DNA of 64,000 nt from positions 1 to 64,000 of the forward strand of contig JAQBVJ010000022.1 of NCBI GenBank assembly GCA_027623235.1. The letters are read 5' to 3'. Origin of the DNA: Planctomycetota bacterium. Lineage in GTDB: Bacteria; Planctomycetota; Planctomycetia; Planctomycetales; Planctomycetaceae. Positions 55,426 through 64,000 of the stretch are shown one piece after another. The notes beneath the pieces are model-generated. The model was not told the DNA's origin. It saw only the letters and a list, made by a program, of their open reading frames with translations, and did no database searches. The translations under genes were made by a program, and so were the position numbers. Each line of letters starts with the position of its first letter. The first letter of the stretch is position 1.

Positions 55426-57015
55426 ATGTTAATTGGATTTGTGAGTGATGACCGATACGTGGCCATTCCCGAGGTCAGCCTGCTCTTTGAAAACAGCCGC
55501 ACGTACCACGCTGCACGATCTCTTGCGGATGGTTCTGTGCGAGTTGACCTTGAGCAAGGGACGTGGAAAGTGACGCTCAACCGACCGGGCTATGGAGCCA
55601 GGGTTGTCGACGTGGAGATTCGTGACGACCACGAGCCAGTCCACTTTCGACTTCTCGATGACTGCCTGCTGGGGTACGCGTGGCCGAAGTACGCGAAGTC
55701 GGGGGAGCGATCGGAATTCCGTGTCCACTCGCCCGAGCAGTACCACCTTTCGCTCTGGCGGTACGGGTGGGAGAAGGAACTGGTTCGGTCGATCGGCTGG
55801 TTTGATGAGCACGGTCCGCGGGCGACGGTTCAGATCACTCCCGACGGCGACTACTCACAAACCGGCGTTGAGTGGAACAAGTTCGGCTACACGAGCCCTC
55901 ATCACAAGCAGTACCAGACAGCTCCTGAGAAGTCGGGCCTGTACTTCTTTCATGCGAAGGGTGAGTCCGGTGCGTTCTTCTCGTTCCCGTGGGTCGTGGC
56001 TCCGGCGGAACCCACTGAGCCGATCGCCGTTCTCGCCTCGGACATCACCTGGAACGCGTACAACAGTTTCGGCGGACGAAGCAACTACATTCATCCAGAC
56101 AAGCTGCCGCCGACCCCGACGGTCAATTCACGGCTCGAACTGAAACGGTATACCGACCCGGACCACCACAACTATGACACGCAGGATTACGCCCCGCTGT
56201 CATTCGACCGGCCGGAACCGATCAACTCGATTCCGGAAGTGACACGGGTCAACGATCCGATCGTCGGTCGAACAGGCTGCCACCTGGCCGCGGCCGAATG
56301 GCGGCTGCTCGGATGGATGGAACGGGAGGGCTTTGGCTACGACTACTACGCCGAGTCGCAGTTGCATTTCGGCGGGCTCGATCTGAGCCGCTACAAAGTT
56401 CTCGTCATCAGCACTCACCCCGAGTACTGGTCGCAGCAGATGTATGAGACTGTCAAAAACTGGGTTCACAATCAGGGCGGGCGACTGGTTTATCTCGGTG
56501 GCAACGGCCTCAACTGCGATGTTGAGTTTCTCGACGAAAAGACCTGCATCTATCGAAACGAGGACGACAGTGTTCTCAGCGAGCCAGGCACGAAATTCGA
56601 AAGCCGCTTTCATCTGCGGCACGAGTCAGAATCGAATCTGCTGGGAGTTGTCTACGATCCGCGAGGCATCATGACGGCCGCTCCGTACGAGGTCCGCGAC
56701 GATTCCCACTGGGTCTTCGAGGGAACCAACCTGCAGAACGGCGACCAGTTCGGCCACGAGTCTCTCCACGAACGAATTCCGGGCGGAGCCTCCGGCCACG
56801 AGACGGACAAGATCTCGGCCAGTTCACCGCCGGGCACAAAGCTTCTCGCGCAGGGGCTCAATGCCGACGGCGGCGGAGCGGACATGTCGATCTACGAAAC
56901 GGCGTCCGGCGGCGCGACATTCGCGGCGGGTTCAATCACCTGGCCGAGCTCGATCCTCGTCGACGATGCCGTCTCGAAAATCACATCGAATGTTCTGCGT
57001 CGGTTTTTGAAGTAG
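55426..57015 (+). CDS. N,N-dimethylformamidase large-subunit-like protein
   Basis: A 529-residue protein matching the DMFase beta-subunit C-terminal family: VLASDITWNAYNSFGGRSNY, EWRLLGWMEREGFGYDYYAE, SQLHFGGLDLSRYKVLVIST-like HPEYWSQQMYETVKNW and NQGGRLVYLGGNGLNCDVEF. True DMFase also needs a small subunit, absent here; most members are of unknown substrate. No signal peptide. ATG 55426 has GAGG seven bases ahead; ATG 55387 adds 13 residues of unconvincing sequence. Followed by a DUF1501 gene after 142 bases, with a half repeat in between. Confidence 0.82.
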   Translation: MLIGFVSDDRYVAIPEVSLLFENSRTYHAARSLADGSVRVDLEQGTWKVTLNRPGYGARVVDVEIRDDHEPVHFRLLDDCLLGYAWPKYAKSGERSEFRVHSPEQYHLSLWRYGWEKELVRSIGWFDEHGPRATVQITPDGDYSQTGVEWNKFGYTSPHHKQYQTAPEKSGLYFFHAKGESGAFFSFPWVVAPAEPTEPIAVLASDITWNAYNSFGGRSNYIHPDKLPPTPTVNSRLELKRYTDPDHHNYDTQDYAPLSFDRPEPINSIPEVTRVNDPIVGRTGCHLAAAEWRLLGWMEREGFGYDYYAESQLHFGGLDLSRYKVLVISTHPEYWSQQMYETVKNWVHNQGGRLVYLGGNGLNCDVEFLDEKTCIYRNEDDSVLSEPGTKFESRFHLRHESESNLLGVVYDPRGIMTAAPYEVRDDSHWVFEGTNLQNGDQFGHESLHERIPGGASGHETDKISASSPPGTKLLAQGLNADGGGADMSIYETASGGATFAAGSITWPSSILVDDAVSKITSNVLRRFLK

Positions 57016-57088
57016 CATGAGCGGTTGAAAAAAGTGGCAGGATGCCCATGAGTACTCTTGCGACTCACAGCCGGGAAGGCCGTGCCGC

Positions 57089-57127
57089 AGTGACTCACTT
57101 TTTGCGGCTTCGTGTCTTTGCACGAGC
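57089..57127. repeat. Half copy of the GGCACGAAGCC hairpin family
   Basis: The reverse complement of this segment reads CAAAGACACGAAGCCGCAAA and matches one arm of the hairpins at 7682-7757 and 60199-60276; the other arm is missing or degenerate. Confidence 0.55.
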
Positions 57128-57157
57128 CCTTTTCATTAATGTCAGCGAGCGTTTTCG

Positions 57158-58576
57158 ATGCCTCTCCCGCCAGAACTTCTGCCAAGTCGACGCGAAATGC
57201 TCACCCGTTGCGGCATGGGGTTCGGAGCTCTCGCGCTGGCGGATCTGGCCACCAGCGAAGCGAGCGAGTCCGGCAATCCGCTGCTGCCGAAGAAACCTCA
57301 TTTCGAGCCACGGGCGAAGCACATTATCCACCTCTTTATGAACGGTGGACCATCGCACGTTGACACGTTCGATCCAAAACCGCAGCTCCAGGAAATGGCC
57401 GGCAAGCCTCTGCCGGGCGGCAATCTGCGGACAGAACGTCCGACGGGCAACCTCTTTCCGTCGCCGTACAAATTCAAGCAATATGGCGAAAGCGGCATTC
57501 CGGTCAGCGAGATTTTCAAGCACACCGCTCAGCATGTTGACGAGATGGCGATCATCCGGTCGATGCACGCGGATGTGCCGAATCATGAGCCGTCTCTCTT
57601 GCTGATGAACTGCGGCGACGCGCGTCTGATCCGACCGAGCGTCGGCTCGTGGCTGACCTGGGGACTGGGGACAGAGAATCAGAACCTGCCGGCTTTCGTC
57701 GCGATGTGTCCCGGCGGCTATCCGATTCAGGAGTCGCAGAACTGGCAGGCCGGATTTCTGCCGGGCATCTTTCAGGGAACTCACATCGACACGAAGTCCA
57801 CGCAGATTGAGAAGCTGATCGAGAATATCCGCAACTCGCGAGTCAGTCGGACCGAGCAGCGTCGACAGCTCGATCTGCTTGAGAAGCTCAACCGAAAGCA
57901 CCTGGAGAAACGGCAGAACGACGAGAAGCTGGAATCGCGGATCCAGTCCTTCGAGCTGGCCTACCGAATGCAGATGGAAGCGGCCGAGGCGTTCGACGTC
58001 TCGCGCGAACCGAAGCACATTCAGGATGCGTACGGACCGGGAACTCAGGCGCGGCAGATTCTGATCGCGCGGCGACTTGTCGAGCGTGGCGTGCGGTACG
58101 TCCAGGTGTGGCACGGAGCTGGCCAGCCGTGGGACAGCCACGACGACATCGAGGTCAACCATCGTCGGCTTGCCGGGGAATGTGACATGGCGATCGCCGC
58201 TTTGATCGGCGACCTCAAACAGCGGGGTCTGCTCCAGGACACTCTCATTCTGTGGGGAGGTGAGTTCGGTCGGACGCCGGCGGTTGAGCTGCCGAAGAAG
58301 GGCTCCAACGCCGGCAAGATCAACGGGCGGGACCACAACCACCACGGCTTCACCATGTGGATGGCCGGCGGAGGCGTGAAAGGCGGAACGATTTACGGAG
58401 CCACCGACGAGTTCGGATACAAAGCCGTCGAGAACAAAGTTCACGTTCACGATCTTCACGCGACGATCCTGCACCTCATGGGGTTCGACCATGAGCGGCT
58501 GACCTATCGCTACGCCGGCCGCGACTTCCGGCTGACCGATGTGCATGGCAACGTCGTGCACGACGTGATTGCTTAA
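57158..58576 (+). CDS. DUF1501 family protein, Tat-type leader
   Basis: A 472-residue DUF1501 protein with a twin-arginine leader (PSRREMLTRCGMGFGALALA DL). Motifs: HIIHLFMNGGPSHVDTFDPK, GEFGRTPAVELPKKGSNAGK, NGRDHNHHGFTMWMAGGGVK, GGTIYGATDEFGYKAVENKV and HVHDLHATILHLMGFDHERL. It is the typical form with the QMEAAEAFDVSREP helix, distinct from the shorter relative at 3.9 kb. ATG 57158 begins the leader. Usual partner genes (DUF1549/DUF1553) are not adjacent, the closest being at 51.0-54.2 kb. Confidence 0.93.
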   Translation: MPLPPELLPSRREMLTRCGMGFGALALADLATSEASESGNPLLPKKPHFEPRAKHIIHLFMNGGPSHVDTFDPKPQLQEMAGKPLPGGNLRTERPTGNLFPSPYKFKQYGESGIPVSEIFKHTAQHVDEMAIIRSMHADVPNHEPSLLLMNCGDARLIRPSVGSWLTWGLGTENQNLPAFVAMCPGGYPIQESQNWQAGFLPGIFQGTHIDTKSTQIEKLIENIRNSRVSRTEQRRQLDLLEKLNRKHLEKRQNDEKLESRIQSFELAYRMQMEAAEAFDVSREPKHIQDAYGPGTQARQILIARRLVERGVRYVQVWHGAGQPWDSHDDIEVNHRRLAGECDMAIAALIGDLKQRGLLQDTLILWGGEFGRTPAVELPKKGSNAGKINGRDHNHHGFTMWMAGGGVKGGTIYGATDEFGYKAVENKVHVHDLHATILHLMGFDHERLTYRYAGRDFRLTDVHGNVVHDVIA

Positions 58577-58614
58577 AAATTGTGGCACGGCACTCTGTGT
58601 CGTCGCACAGTCCT

Positions 58615-58647
58615 CTGCGGCTGCTCGTTTCACTGCGGCTGCTCGTT
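58615..58647. repeat. 15-bp tandem direct repeat
   Basis: CTGCGGCTGCTCGTT occurs at 58615-58629 and 58633-58647, period 18, between the DUF1501 stop and the malic enzyme start. Confidence 0.8.
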
Positions 58648-58707
58648 GCAAATCGGAATTCGTACGGGCAGAATCCGGCCGCTGCACGAATCTGCACGTT
58701 CTCCACA

Positions 58708-60153
58708 ATGGATGCCAGTATGAAAATCCCCAGCCCGTCGTACGCGATCACACTGCGGCTCCGCTATCCCGACGAAGCGGGACTGCTTGGTCGACTGACG
58801 TCATTGATCGGCGAGTCCAATGGCTACATCGGTGCCGTCGACATCGTTGAGGTTCGCGGCGGGATGATCACACGCGACTTTACGGTCAACACGAGCGACG
58901 TCGCTCACGGTGAGGCGATCGTTGCGAGGATCCGTGAAGTGCCGTCGGTCGAAGTGCTCAATGTTTCCGACCGGACTTTTCTGATGCACCTTGGTGGAAA
59001 GATCGAGGTGAATTCGAAGGTCTCCGTCAAGACGCGAGACGACCTCTCGATGGCCTATACGCCGGGCGTCGCGCGGGTGTGCCAGGCGATTTACGAAGAC
59101 GAGGATGCTGCGTTCAACCTGACGATCAAGCGAAACACCGTGGCGGTTGTTACGGACGGCTCGGCAGTGCTTGGGATGGGTGACATCGGGCCGAAGGCGG
59201 CCATGCCGGTCATGGAGGGCAAAGCACTTTTGTTTAAAGAGTTTGCCGGGGTTGACGCGTTTCCGATCTGTCTCGACACGCAGGACGTCGACGCGATCGT
59301 CAACACGGTCAAATACATCTCCCCGACATTTGGCGGGATCAATCTGGAAGACATCTCTTCGCCGCGTTGTGTCGAGATTGAACGTCGACTTGACGCGGAA
59401 CTCAACATCCCCGTTTTTCACGACGATCAGCACGGCACGGCGATCGTCGTGCTCGCCGCACTGACCAATGCACTGAAAGTCGTCGACAAGGCTCCGGAGG
59501 GCATTCGAGTTGCCATGAGCGGCGCCGGCTCGGCCGGCATGGCCATCGCTCGACTTCTGAAGCAGAGCGGTGTCGAGCAGATTGTCGTCTGCGACCGGAC
59601 CGGGGCGATTTATCAGGGCCGCACCGAGCGGATGAACCCGGTCAAAGACTGGATCGCCGAGAACACGAATCCAGGTCGGGAGAAAGGATCACTCAGCGAT
59701 GCGATGCGCGGAGCGGACGTTTTCATCGGCGTTTCTGCCTCGGGTCTGGTTTCGGTTGAGGATGTTCAGAGCATGGCCAGTGACGCAATCGTCTTCGCGC
59801 TCGCCAATCCCGATCCGGAAATTGCCCCAGAGCTTGTCGAACCGTATGCCCGAGTCGTGGCGACTGGCCGGTCGGATTACGCCAATCAGATTAACAATGT
59901 GTTGTGTTTCCCCGGCCTGTTCCGCGGTCTGCTCGACGTGCGGGCCCGCACGGTCACGGATGGAATGAAACGGGCCGCGGCCGTCGCCATCGCCAGCGTG
60001 ATCAGTGACGAAGAACTCACACCTCACTACATCATTCCGAGCGTGTTCAATCGAAAAGTGGCGCCGGCTGTCGCGAACGCCGTTGCCGAAGCTGCGATCG
60101 CGGAAGGCGTCGCGAGGAAGAAAACACCGACAGGCGAAAGCCATCAGGAATAG
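58708..60153 (+). CDS. Malic enzyme with N-terminal ACT domain
   Basis: A 481-residue enzyme for oxidative decarboxylation of malate to pyruvate. Residues about 8-85 form an ACT-type regulatory domain (ITLRLRYPDEAGLLGRLTSL IGE), which suggests allosteric control by an amino acid or other ligand; then the malic-enzyme core with SMAYTPGVARVCQAIYED (Tyr/Lys site), NTVAVVTDGSAVLGMGDIGP, FPICLDTQDVDAIVN, FHDDQHGTAIVVLAALTNAL and the nucleotide site MSGAGSAGMAIARLLK. ATG 58708 is chosen since the upstream reading frame is repeat-like; ATG 58720 is equally possible. Coenzyme (NAD or NADP) cannot be told. Followed after 333 bases by the transhydrogenase operon. Confidence 0.92.
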   Translation: MDASMKIPSPSYAITLRLRYPDEAGLLGRLTSLIGESNGYIGAVDIVEVRGGMITRDFTVNTSDVAHGEAIVARIREVPSVEVLNVSDRTFLMHLGGKIEVNSKVSVKTRDDLSMAYTPGVARVCQAIYEDEDAAFNLTIKRNTVAVVTDGSAVLGMGDIGPKAAMPVMEGKALLFKEFAGVDAFPICLDTQDVDAIVNTVKYISPTFGGINLEDISSPRCVEIERRLDAELNIPVFHDDQHGTAIVVLAALTNALKVVDKAPEGIRVAMSGAGSAGMAIARLLKQSGVEQIVVCDRTGAIYQGRTERMNPVKDWIAENTNPGREKGSLSDAMRGADVFIGVSASGLVSVEDVQSMASDAIVFALANPDPEIAPELVEPYARVVATGRSDYANQINNVLCFPGLFRGLLDVRARTVTDGMKRAAAVAIASVISDEELTPHYIIPSVFNRKVAPAVANAVAEAAIAEGVARKKTPTGESHQE

Positions 60154-60485
60154 CAGCGAATTCGACTTCTCCGCTGCCGGTGGACGAGCGTCTTTTTCTC
60201 ACACATAGGCACGAAGCCGCGACGTGTCGCGGGAAAGACCGATTTTCTCCTTTGCGTCTTTGTGGCGGTGTGTGAGCCCCTCCCTGTTTTCCGCTCGCTT
60301 GCGATGACCAGGCGAGATGCCATACTCCGACTCATTGAGAGGATGTTGTGGACCGGGTCGCTCTCCCGCTCCATTTGCCCGCCGGCGAATTCGGCGAGCG
60401 ACCGACGCCCGGCCAGTTGGAGTTCCGGGCTCGTTCAAAAAAGACAAGAAACTGCAGTGACAGCGAACTGCCGGAGAACTGACGC
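60154..60485. other. Spacer with hairpin repeat before the transhydrogenase operon
   Basis: 332 bases without a credible gene. The repeat at 60199-60276 fills the centre; the rest (60277-60485) should hold the promoter and I see no clear motif. Confidence 0.45.
60199..60276. repeat. Hairpin repeat of the GGCACGAAGCC family
   Basis: CTCACACATAGGCACGAAGC (60199-60218) faces TTTGTGGCGGTGTGTGAG (60259-60276); outermost eight bases are perfectly complementary. Same family as 7682-7757 and 57089-57127. Confidence 0.65.
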
Positions 60486-61799
60486 GTGACGCAGGATGCT
60501 CCCAGGAAGATTGTTGGAGTTGCCAGAGAAAGCTTCCCCGGAGAACGTCGAGTCGCGCTCGTTCCCGCTCAGGTTGCTGTGCTCGCGAAGGCTGGATTTG
60601 ACGTTCTCGTCGAGCGCGCGGCAGGGACTCGGGCCGGCTACCTCGACGACGAATACGCCCGGCTCGGGGCCGAACTGATCGACACGCGCGAGGCGGTGTT
60701 TCAGAGAGCCGACATTGTCTGCCAGGTGCGAGCCGCCGGTGCGAATCGTCACGCCGGTGCCGAGGACTTCAAGCTCCTGCGGGACGGGCAGACTCTGATC
60801 GGGATGTGCGATCCGCTCGGCCAGCCGGAGATTATGCAGAACCTGGCGGGACGTGGTGTCAGCATTTTCGCCCTTGAGCTTCTGCCGAGAATTACGCGCG
60901 CACAGAGCATGGACGTGCTCTCGTCGATGGCCTCCGTCGCTGGCTATAAGGCCGTGCTGACTGCTGCGACGCTGTTGCCTCGAATGTTCCCCATGATGAT
61001 GACCGCGGCCGGAACGATTACACCCGGTCGCGTTTTTGTGCTCGGTGCCGGCGTTGCGGGGCTTCAGGCAATTGCCACGGCGAAACGACTCGGAGCCGTC
61101 GTCTGGTCTTACGACATCCGCCCCGCCGTGAAGGAAGAGGTTCTCAGCCTGGGAGCGAAATTCCTGGAGCTGAATCTCGTCAAGAGTGGCGAGGACAAAC
61201 AGTCCGGCGGTTACGCTCAACAGATGGACGAGGAGTTTTACCGCAAGCAGCGAGAAGCGATGACGAAACAGATCGCCGATAGCGATGTAATCATCACGAC
61301 GGCCGCGGTCCCCGGCCGGAAGGCTCCGATCCTGGTCACCGAAGAAATGGTCAAAGGAATGCCGCCCGGATCGGTCATCGTCGACATTGCCGCCGAACAG
61401 GGTGGCAATTGCGAGCTCACGAAGGCGAACGAGGTGATTGTCGAGCATGGCGTCACGATCGACGGAACGATCAATCTGCCGGCCACGGTGCCGTATCACA
61501 CCAGCCAGATGTACGCGAAAAACGTTGTGACGTTTCTGTTGCACCTGCAGAAAGAGAACGCTCTCGACGGCGAGTCGGAAGACGAAATCGTGCGGGACAC
61601 ACTGGTCACTCGCGGCGGCGCCGTCGTCAACCCGCGAGTCAGAGAGGCCCTCGGGCTGACTCCGCCTTCAGCAGAAGCATCAACGAAAAGCTCGGCTTCA
61701 GAGAACGAACCGGTCGCCGCCGCTCCAGCTGACGAGAACGCGGATACCGCGTCAGAAGAAACGTCGCCTGAACAGGATTCCGGACAAACGGCTAAGTAG
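60486..61799 (+). CDS. pntAA: Proton-translocating NAD(P) transhydrogenase, alpha-1 subunit
   Basis: A 437-residue soluble NAD(H)-binding (dI) subunit: VGVARESFPGERRVALVPAQ at the N-terminus, GRVFVLGAGVAGLQAIATAK Rossmann loop, ITTAAVPGRKAPILV, and TINLPATVPYHTSQMYAKNV. It transfers hydride between NADH and NADP coupled to proton inflow. The last about 55 residues are an acidic Ala/Ser/Glu/Pro-rich tail, an unusual extension instead of a fused alpha-2 domain. Start GTG 60486. First gene of the pntAA-pntAb-pntB operon. Confidence 0.95.
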   Translation: MTQDAPRKIVGVARESFPGERRVALVPAQVAVLAKAGFDVLVERAAGTRAGYLDDEYARLGAELIDTREAVFQRADIVCQVRAAGANRHAGAEDFKLLRDGQTLIGMCDPLGQPEIMQNLAGRGVSIFALELLPRITRAQSMDVLSSMASVAGYKAVLTAATLLPRMFPMMMTAAGTITPGRVFVLGAGVAGLQAIATAKRLGAVVWSYDIRPAVKEEVLSLGAKFLELNLVKSGEDKQSGGYAQQMDEEFYRKQREAMTKQIADSDVIITTAAVPGRKAPILVTEEMVKGMPPGSVIVDIAAEQGGNCELTKANEVIVEHGVTIDGTINLPATVPYHTSQMYAKNVVTFLLHLQKENALDGESEDEIVRDTLVTRGGAVVNPRVREALGLTPPSAEASTKSSASENEPVAAAPADENADTASEETSPEQDSGQTAK

Positions 61800-61860
61800 A
61801 AACGTAACTCGTGTCGCATCGAAATCAGTTTGCCGTCGAAATTCGACGGGGAGAAATAAA

Positions 61861-62229
61861 ATGACAACTGTCGCTTTTGTTCTGGCCGTCACGGACTCGG
61901 TCGAGGGAATTGTTCCCGCGTCGACGTCGGCAGGGCCGAGTACTCTGATGCTCCTGCTGGGCATCTTCATTCTGGCAATTTTTATCGGCGTTGAGATCAT
62001 CGCCAAGATTCCGCCGACTCTGCATACGCCGCTGATGTCGGGTTCAAATGCGATTTCGGGGATCGCACTCGTTGGAGGGGTGCTTGCCGCCGGAGCCAGC
62101 GGACAGGCTGCAATGATCCTCGGCACACTTGCTGTTGCCCTCGCCACGATCAACGTGGTTGGAGGTTTTATGGTGACGCATCGAATGCTCGGCATGTTTC
62201 AGAAAAAGAAGTCGCCACGCGGAATGTGA
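61861..62229 (+). CDS. pntAb: NAD(P) transhydrogenase alpha-2 subunit
   Basis: A 122-residue membrane protein with about four helices: LMLLLGIFILAIFIGVEIIA, KIPPTLHTPLMSGSNAISG, the conserved dII signature, then ALATINVVGGFMVTHRMLGM FQKK. With PntB it forms the proton channel. Gap of 61 bases from pntAA; GGGGAGAAATAAA precedes ATG 61861. Separate alpha-2 is the arrangement of Rhodospirillum-type three-subunit enzymes. Confidence 0.94.
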   Translation: MTTVAFVLAVTDSVEGIVPASTSAGPSTLMLLLGIFILAIFIGVEIIAKIPPTLHTPLMSGSNAISGIALVGGVLAAGASGQAAMILGTLAVALATINVVGGFMVTHRMLGMFQKKKSPRGM

Positions 62230-62295
62230 GTTCGGTTGAGCTGGTTTCGCAGTGGTTGTTTCCGCTCCGGCGGACGATAGACGAAGGAAAATGAC

Positions 62296-63672
62296 GTGAG
62301 TCCGAATCTGGTTGAACTGGGATATCTGATCTCAGCCGTGCTGTTCATTCTTGGGCTGAAAGGTCTGACCCGGCCGCGGACAGCGGTGCAGGGCAACCTG
62401 CTCGGCGCTCTGGGAATGTTCGTTGCGGTTGTCGTCACCGTGCTTGCCCGGACGGATCTGGGGCTGATGCCGATCGCAATCGGCATCGCCATCGGAGGCG
62501 TGATTGGAGCCGCCTTTGCCATCCGGGTTCAAATGACGGGCATGCCTGAGATGGTGGCCCTCTTTAACGGGTTTGGTGGAGCGGCCTCGGTTCTTGTTGC
62601 GGGAGCCACGCTCGCGATCGGCCAGACAACATCTGACAACGAGCTGATTGCTACCGCGGCGACGGGTCTCATCGGAGCGATTACGTTTTCCGGAAGCCTC
62701 ATCGCGTGGGGCAAGCTGAAGGAGATCCGGGCTCTCGATAAGATCGAAATTCCCGCGCACCACCTTGTCAATGCCCTCCTCGTGCTGGCTTGCCTGGGAA
62801 TGTCCTGGGTTGTGGTCAGTGATCCAGAATACCGCAACCTGGCCTACTGGGTGGTCGTTGCAGGAGCGCTGCTGCTTGGCATTTCTCTGGTCGTGCAGAT
62901 CGGCGGAGCAGACATGCCGGTCGTCATCGCTCTCTTGAATTCGTACTCGGGAATCGCGGCAGCGGCGACGGGATTCGTACTGTCAAACACCGTTCTGATT
63001 ATCGCAGGCTCACTTGTCGGAGCCTCGGGACTGATTCTGACGCGGCTGATGTGCGTTGCGATGAACCGTTCTCTGGCGAACGTCCTGTTCGGAAAGATGG
63101 GCGGCGGCAAGGCGGCTCCGGACGCCGACGAAGTTTACGTGAACGTCAAATCGACATCGCCCGAAGAAGTGGCCATGCTGCTGGAAGTGGCCAGCCGGGT
63201 CGTCATCGTACCCGGCTACGGGATGGCCGTTGCGCAGGCTCAGCATGTTGTGAGCGATTTACGAAAGGCTCTTGTCGAACGGCAGATCCAGGTGGAATTC
63301 GCCATCCATCCCGTTGCTGGCCGCATGCCAGGTCACATGAATGTGCTGCTCGCCGAAGCCGACGTGCCGTACGAGTCGCTGGTCGAGATGGACCACATTA
63401 ATCCGACGATGGACACCGTCGATGTGACGATCGTTCTTGGTGCTAACGATGTTGTGAATCCGCTCGCCCGCACCGACCCGGACAGCCCGATCGCCGGCAT
63501 GCCGATCATCGATGCCGATAAGTCCCGCATGGTTGTCGTGATCAAGCGGAGCTTAAGTCCAGGCTTTGCCGGTATCCCCAATCCGCTGTTCGCAATGGAC
63601 AACTCCATGATGCTGTACGGCGACGGGCGGAAAGCTGTGCAGGATATACTGAAGGCTCTCAACGAAGGTTGA
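62296..63672 (+). CDS. pntB: NAD(P) transhydrogenase beta subunit
   Basis: A 458-residue protein: about eight to nine helices (residues 1-260, with MPEMVALFNGFGGAASVLVA and PVVIALLNSYSGIAAAATGF), then the NADP-binding dIII domain (VIVPGYGMAVAQAQHVVSDL, FAIHPVAGRMPGHMNVLLAE, VTIVLGANDVVNPLARTDPD, and DGRKAVQDIL). GTG 62296 has GAAGGAAA ahead. Last gene of the three-gene operon. Confidence 0.95.
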   Translation: MSPNLVELGYLISAVLFILGLKGLTRPRTAVQGNLLGALGMFVAVVVTVLARTDLGLMPIAIGIAIGGVIGAAFAIRVQMTGMPEMVALFNGFGGAASVLVAGATLAIGQTTSDNELIATAATGLIGAITFSGSLIAWGKLKEIRALDKIEIPAHHLVNALLVLACLGMSWVVVSDPEYRNLAYWVVVAGALLLGISLVVQIGGADMPVVIALLNSYSGIAAAATGFVLSNTVLIIAGSLVGASGLILTRLMCVAMNRSLANVLFGKMGGGKAAPDADEVYVNVKSTSPEEVAMLLEVASRVVIVPGYGMAVAQAQHVVSDLRKALVERQIQVEFAIHPVAGRMPGHMNVLLAEADVPYESLVEMDHINPTMDTVDVTIVLGANDVVNPLARTDPDSPIAGMPIIDADKSRMVVVIKRSLSPGFAGIPNPLFAMDNSMMLYGDGRKAVQDILKALNEG

Positions 63673-63689
63673 GAGGAAGTTGAGGCAAC

Positions 63690-63722
63690 AACGACTTCAC
63701 TCCTGTCCGATGGTCGTTTTTT
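63690..63722 (+). terminator. Possible terminator after pntB
   Basis: AACGAC (63690-63695) pairs with GTCGTT (63713-63718) and a T run extends to 63722. The stem is only 6 bp with a 17-nt loop. Confidence 0.4.
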
Positions 63723-63866
63723 CTCTGCAGCACCGGAAGAAGCTGGCTGGTCCAGGGGCTTGAATCGTTGGCGTGGCCACCCTCTGAGCAGCTGCTACGA
63801 TACTCTGCGTGTCTGTTTCTTTGACGTCCCGTTCGGGCTCACGGCCCGTTAGATTGTGAGTGTTTC

Positions 63867-64000
63867 ATGCCCAGGCAGTTTGTTGGCGAGCTCAAGGATG
63901 GAGACCAGATCGACGAAACGTACCTTCTTTCTGAGAAACAGCTCCGGGCCAACCGCAACGCTGACCTTTATCTTCTTTCACAGCTCCGCGACAAGACCGG
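63867..64000 (+). CDS. YhaM-like 3'-5' exoribonuclease / HD-domain protein (partial)
   Basis: Only the first 44 residues are in the window: MPRQFVGELKDGDQIDETYL then LSEKQLRANRNADLYLLSQL RDKTG. This is the N-terminal OB-fold pattern (leading to an HD phosphohydrolase domain) of the YhaM family. ATG 63867 is the natural start. It continues beyond 64000. Confidence 0.65.
   Translation, partial: MPRQFVGELKDGDQIDETYLLSEKQLRANRNADLYLLSQLRDKT

Overview
The window reads as chromosomal DNA of a planctomycete. The strongest sign is the set of gene families that are expanded in or nearly confined to that phylum: two DUF1501 proteins with Tat-type leaders, a DUF1552/DUF1592 pair with cytochrome-c-like CxxCH motifs, a large PSCyt1/DUF1549/DUF1553 protein, secreted sulfatases, a ThuA-domain protein, PQQ-type beta-propellers, an SMP-30/FG-GAP fusion and Tad-type pilin fragments. 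The DNA is GC-rich, genes are loosely packed on both strands, and many spacers carry palindromic dispersed repeats. I found no rRNA, tRNA, CRISPR array, phage module or transposase.

Layout. 1-3.7 kb: a frame-disrupted pilin-type gene, rpsU (preceded by a five-codon mini-ORF that copies its start), a class I DAHP synthase and a secreted beta-propeller. 3.7-8 kb: a DUF1501 gene, a repeat-filled spacer, and a minus-strand pair (MDR dehydrogenase then RraA-like protein). 8-13.1 kb, minus strand: a 989-residue FAD/Fe-S dehydrogenase, a rhomboid protease and an anchored protein of unknown function. 13.6-21 kb, plus strand: a Tad/Flp-type pilus cluster with two small pilin-like proteins, a TadV/CpaA prepilin peptidase, TadE-like and TadG-like proteins and a CpaB-like SAF protein, but no ATPase, platform protein or secretin. 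Between the TadG-like and second TadE-like genes lies an AT-rich insert: a four-helix-bundle (23S-intervening-sequence type) gene bounded by 38-nt inverted repeats that match at 37 positions.

21-33 kb: a sulfatase, an MBL-fold hydrolase, typA, an rlmB-type methyltransferase, an ABC permease/ATPase pair without a binding protein, a ThuA protein, folP coupled to a membrane protein, and the SMP-30/FG-GAP fusion. 33-44.7 kb: a Tat-exported sulfatase, DUF1552 and DUF1592, a 1295-residue beta-propeller protein and a secreted transglutaminase-like protein. 44.7-49.3 kb: an orphan 58-residue Flp pilin on the minus strand, a small histidine kinase, a SUMF1-fold protein without the formylglycine-generating cysteines, and an S1-repeat protein. 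49.3-64 kb: a membrane protein resembling GT-C glycosyltransferases, the PSCyt1/DUF1549/DUF1553 protein with an inserted LamG-like domain, a DMF-large-subunit-like protein, a second DUF1501, an ACT-domain malic enzyme, the three-gene proton-translocating transhydrogenase pntAA-pntAb-pntB, and the start of a YhaM-like nuclease gene.

How it fits together. Secreted sulfatases, cytochrome-like PSCyt proteins, DUF1501 proteins and beta-propellers suggest a polysaccharide-degrading lifestyle (family-level inference). Malic enzyme beside transhydrogenase suggests NAD(P)H balancing. The most unusual object is the inverted-repeat-bounded four-helix-bundle element inside the pilus operon: its transcript could fold into a long double-stranded stem around the gene, as rRNA intervening sequences do.
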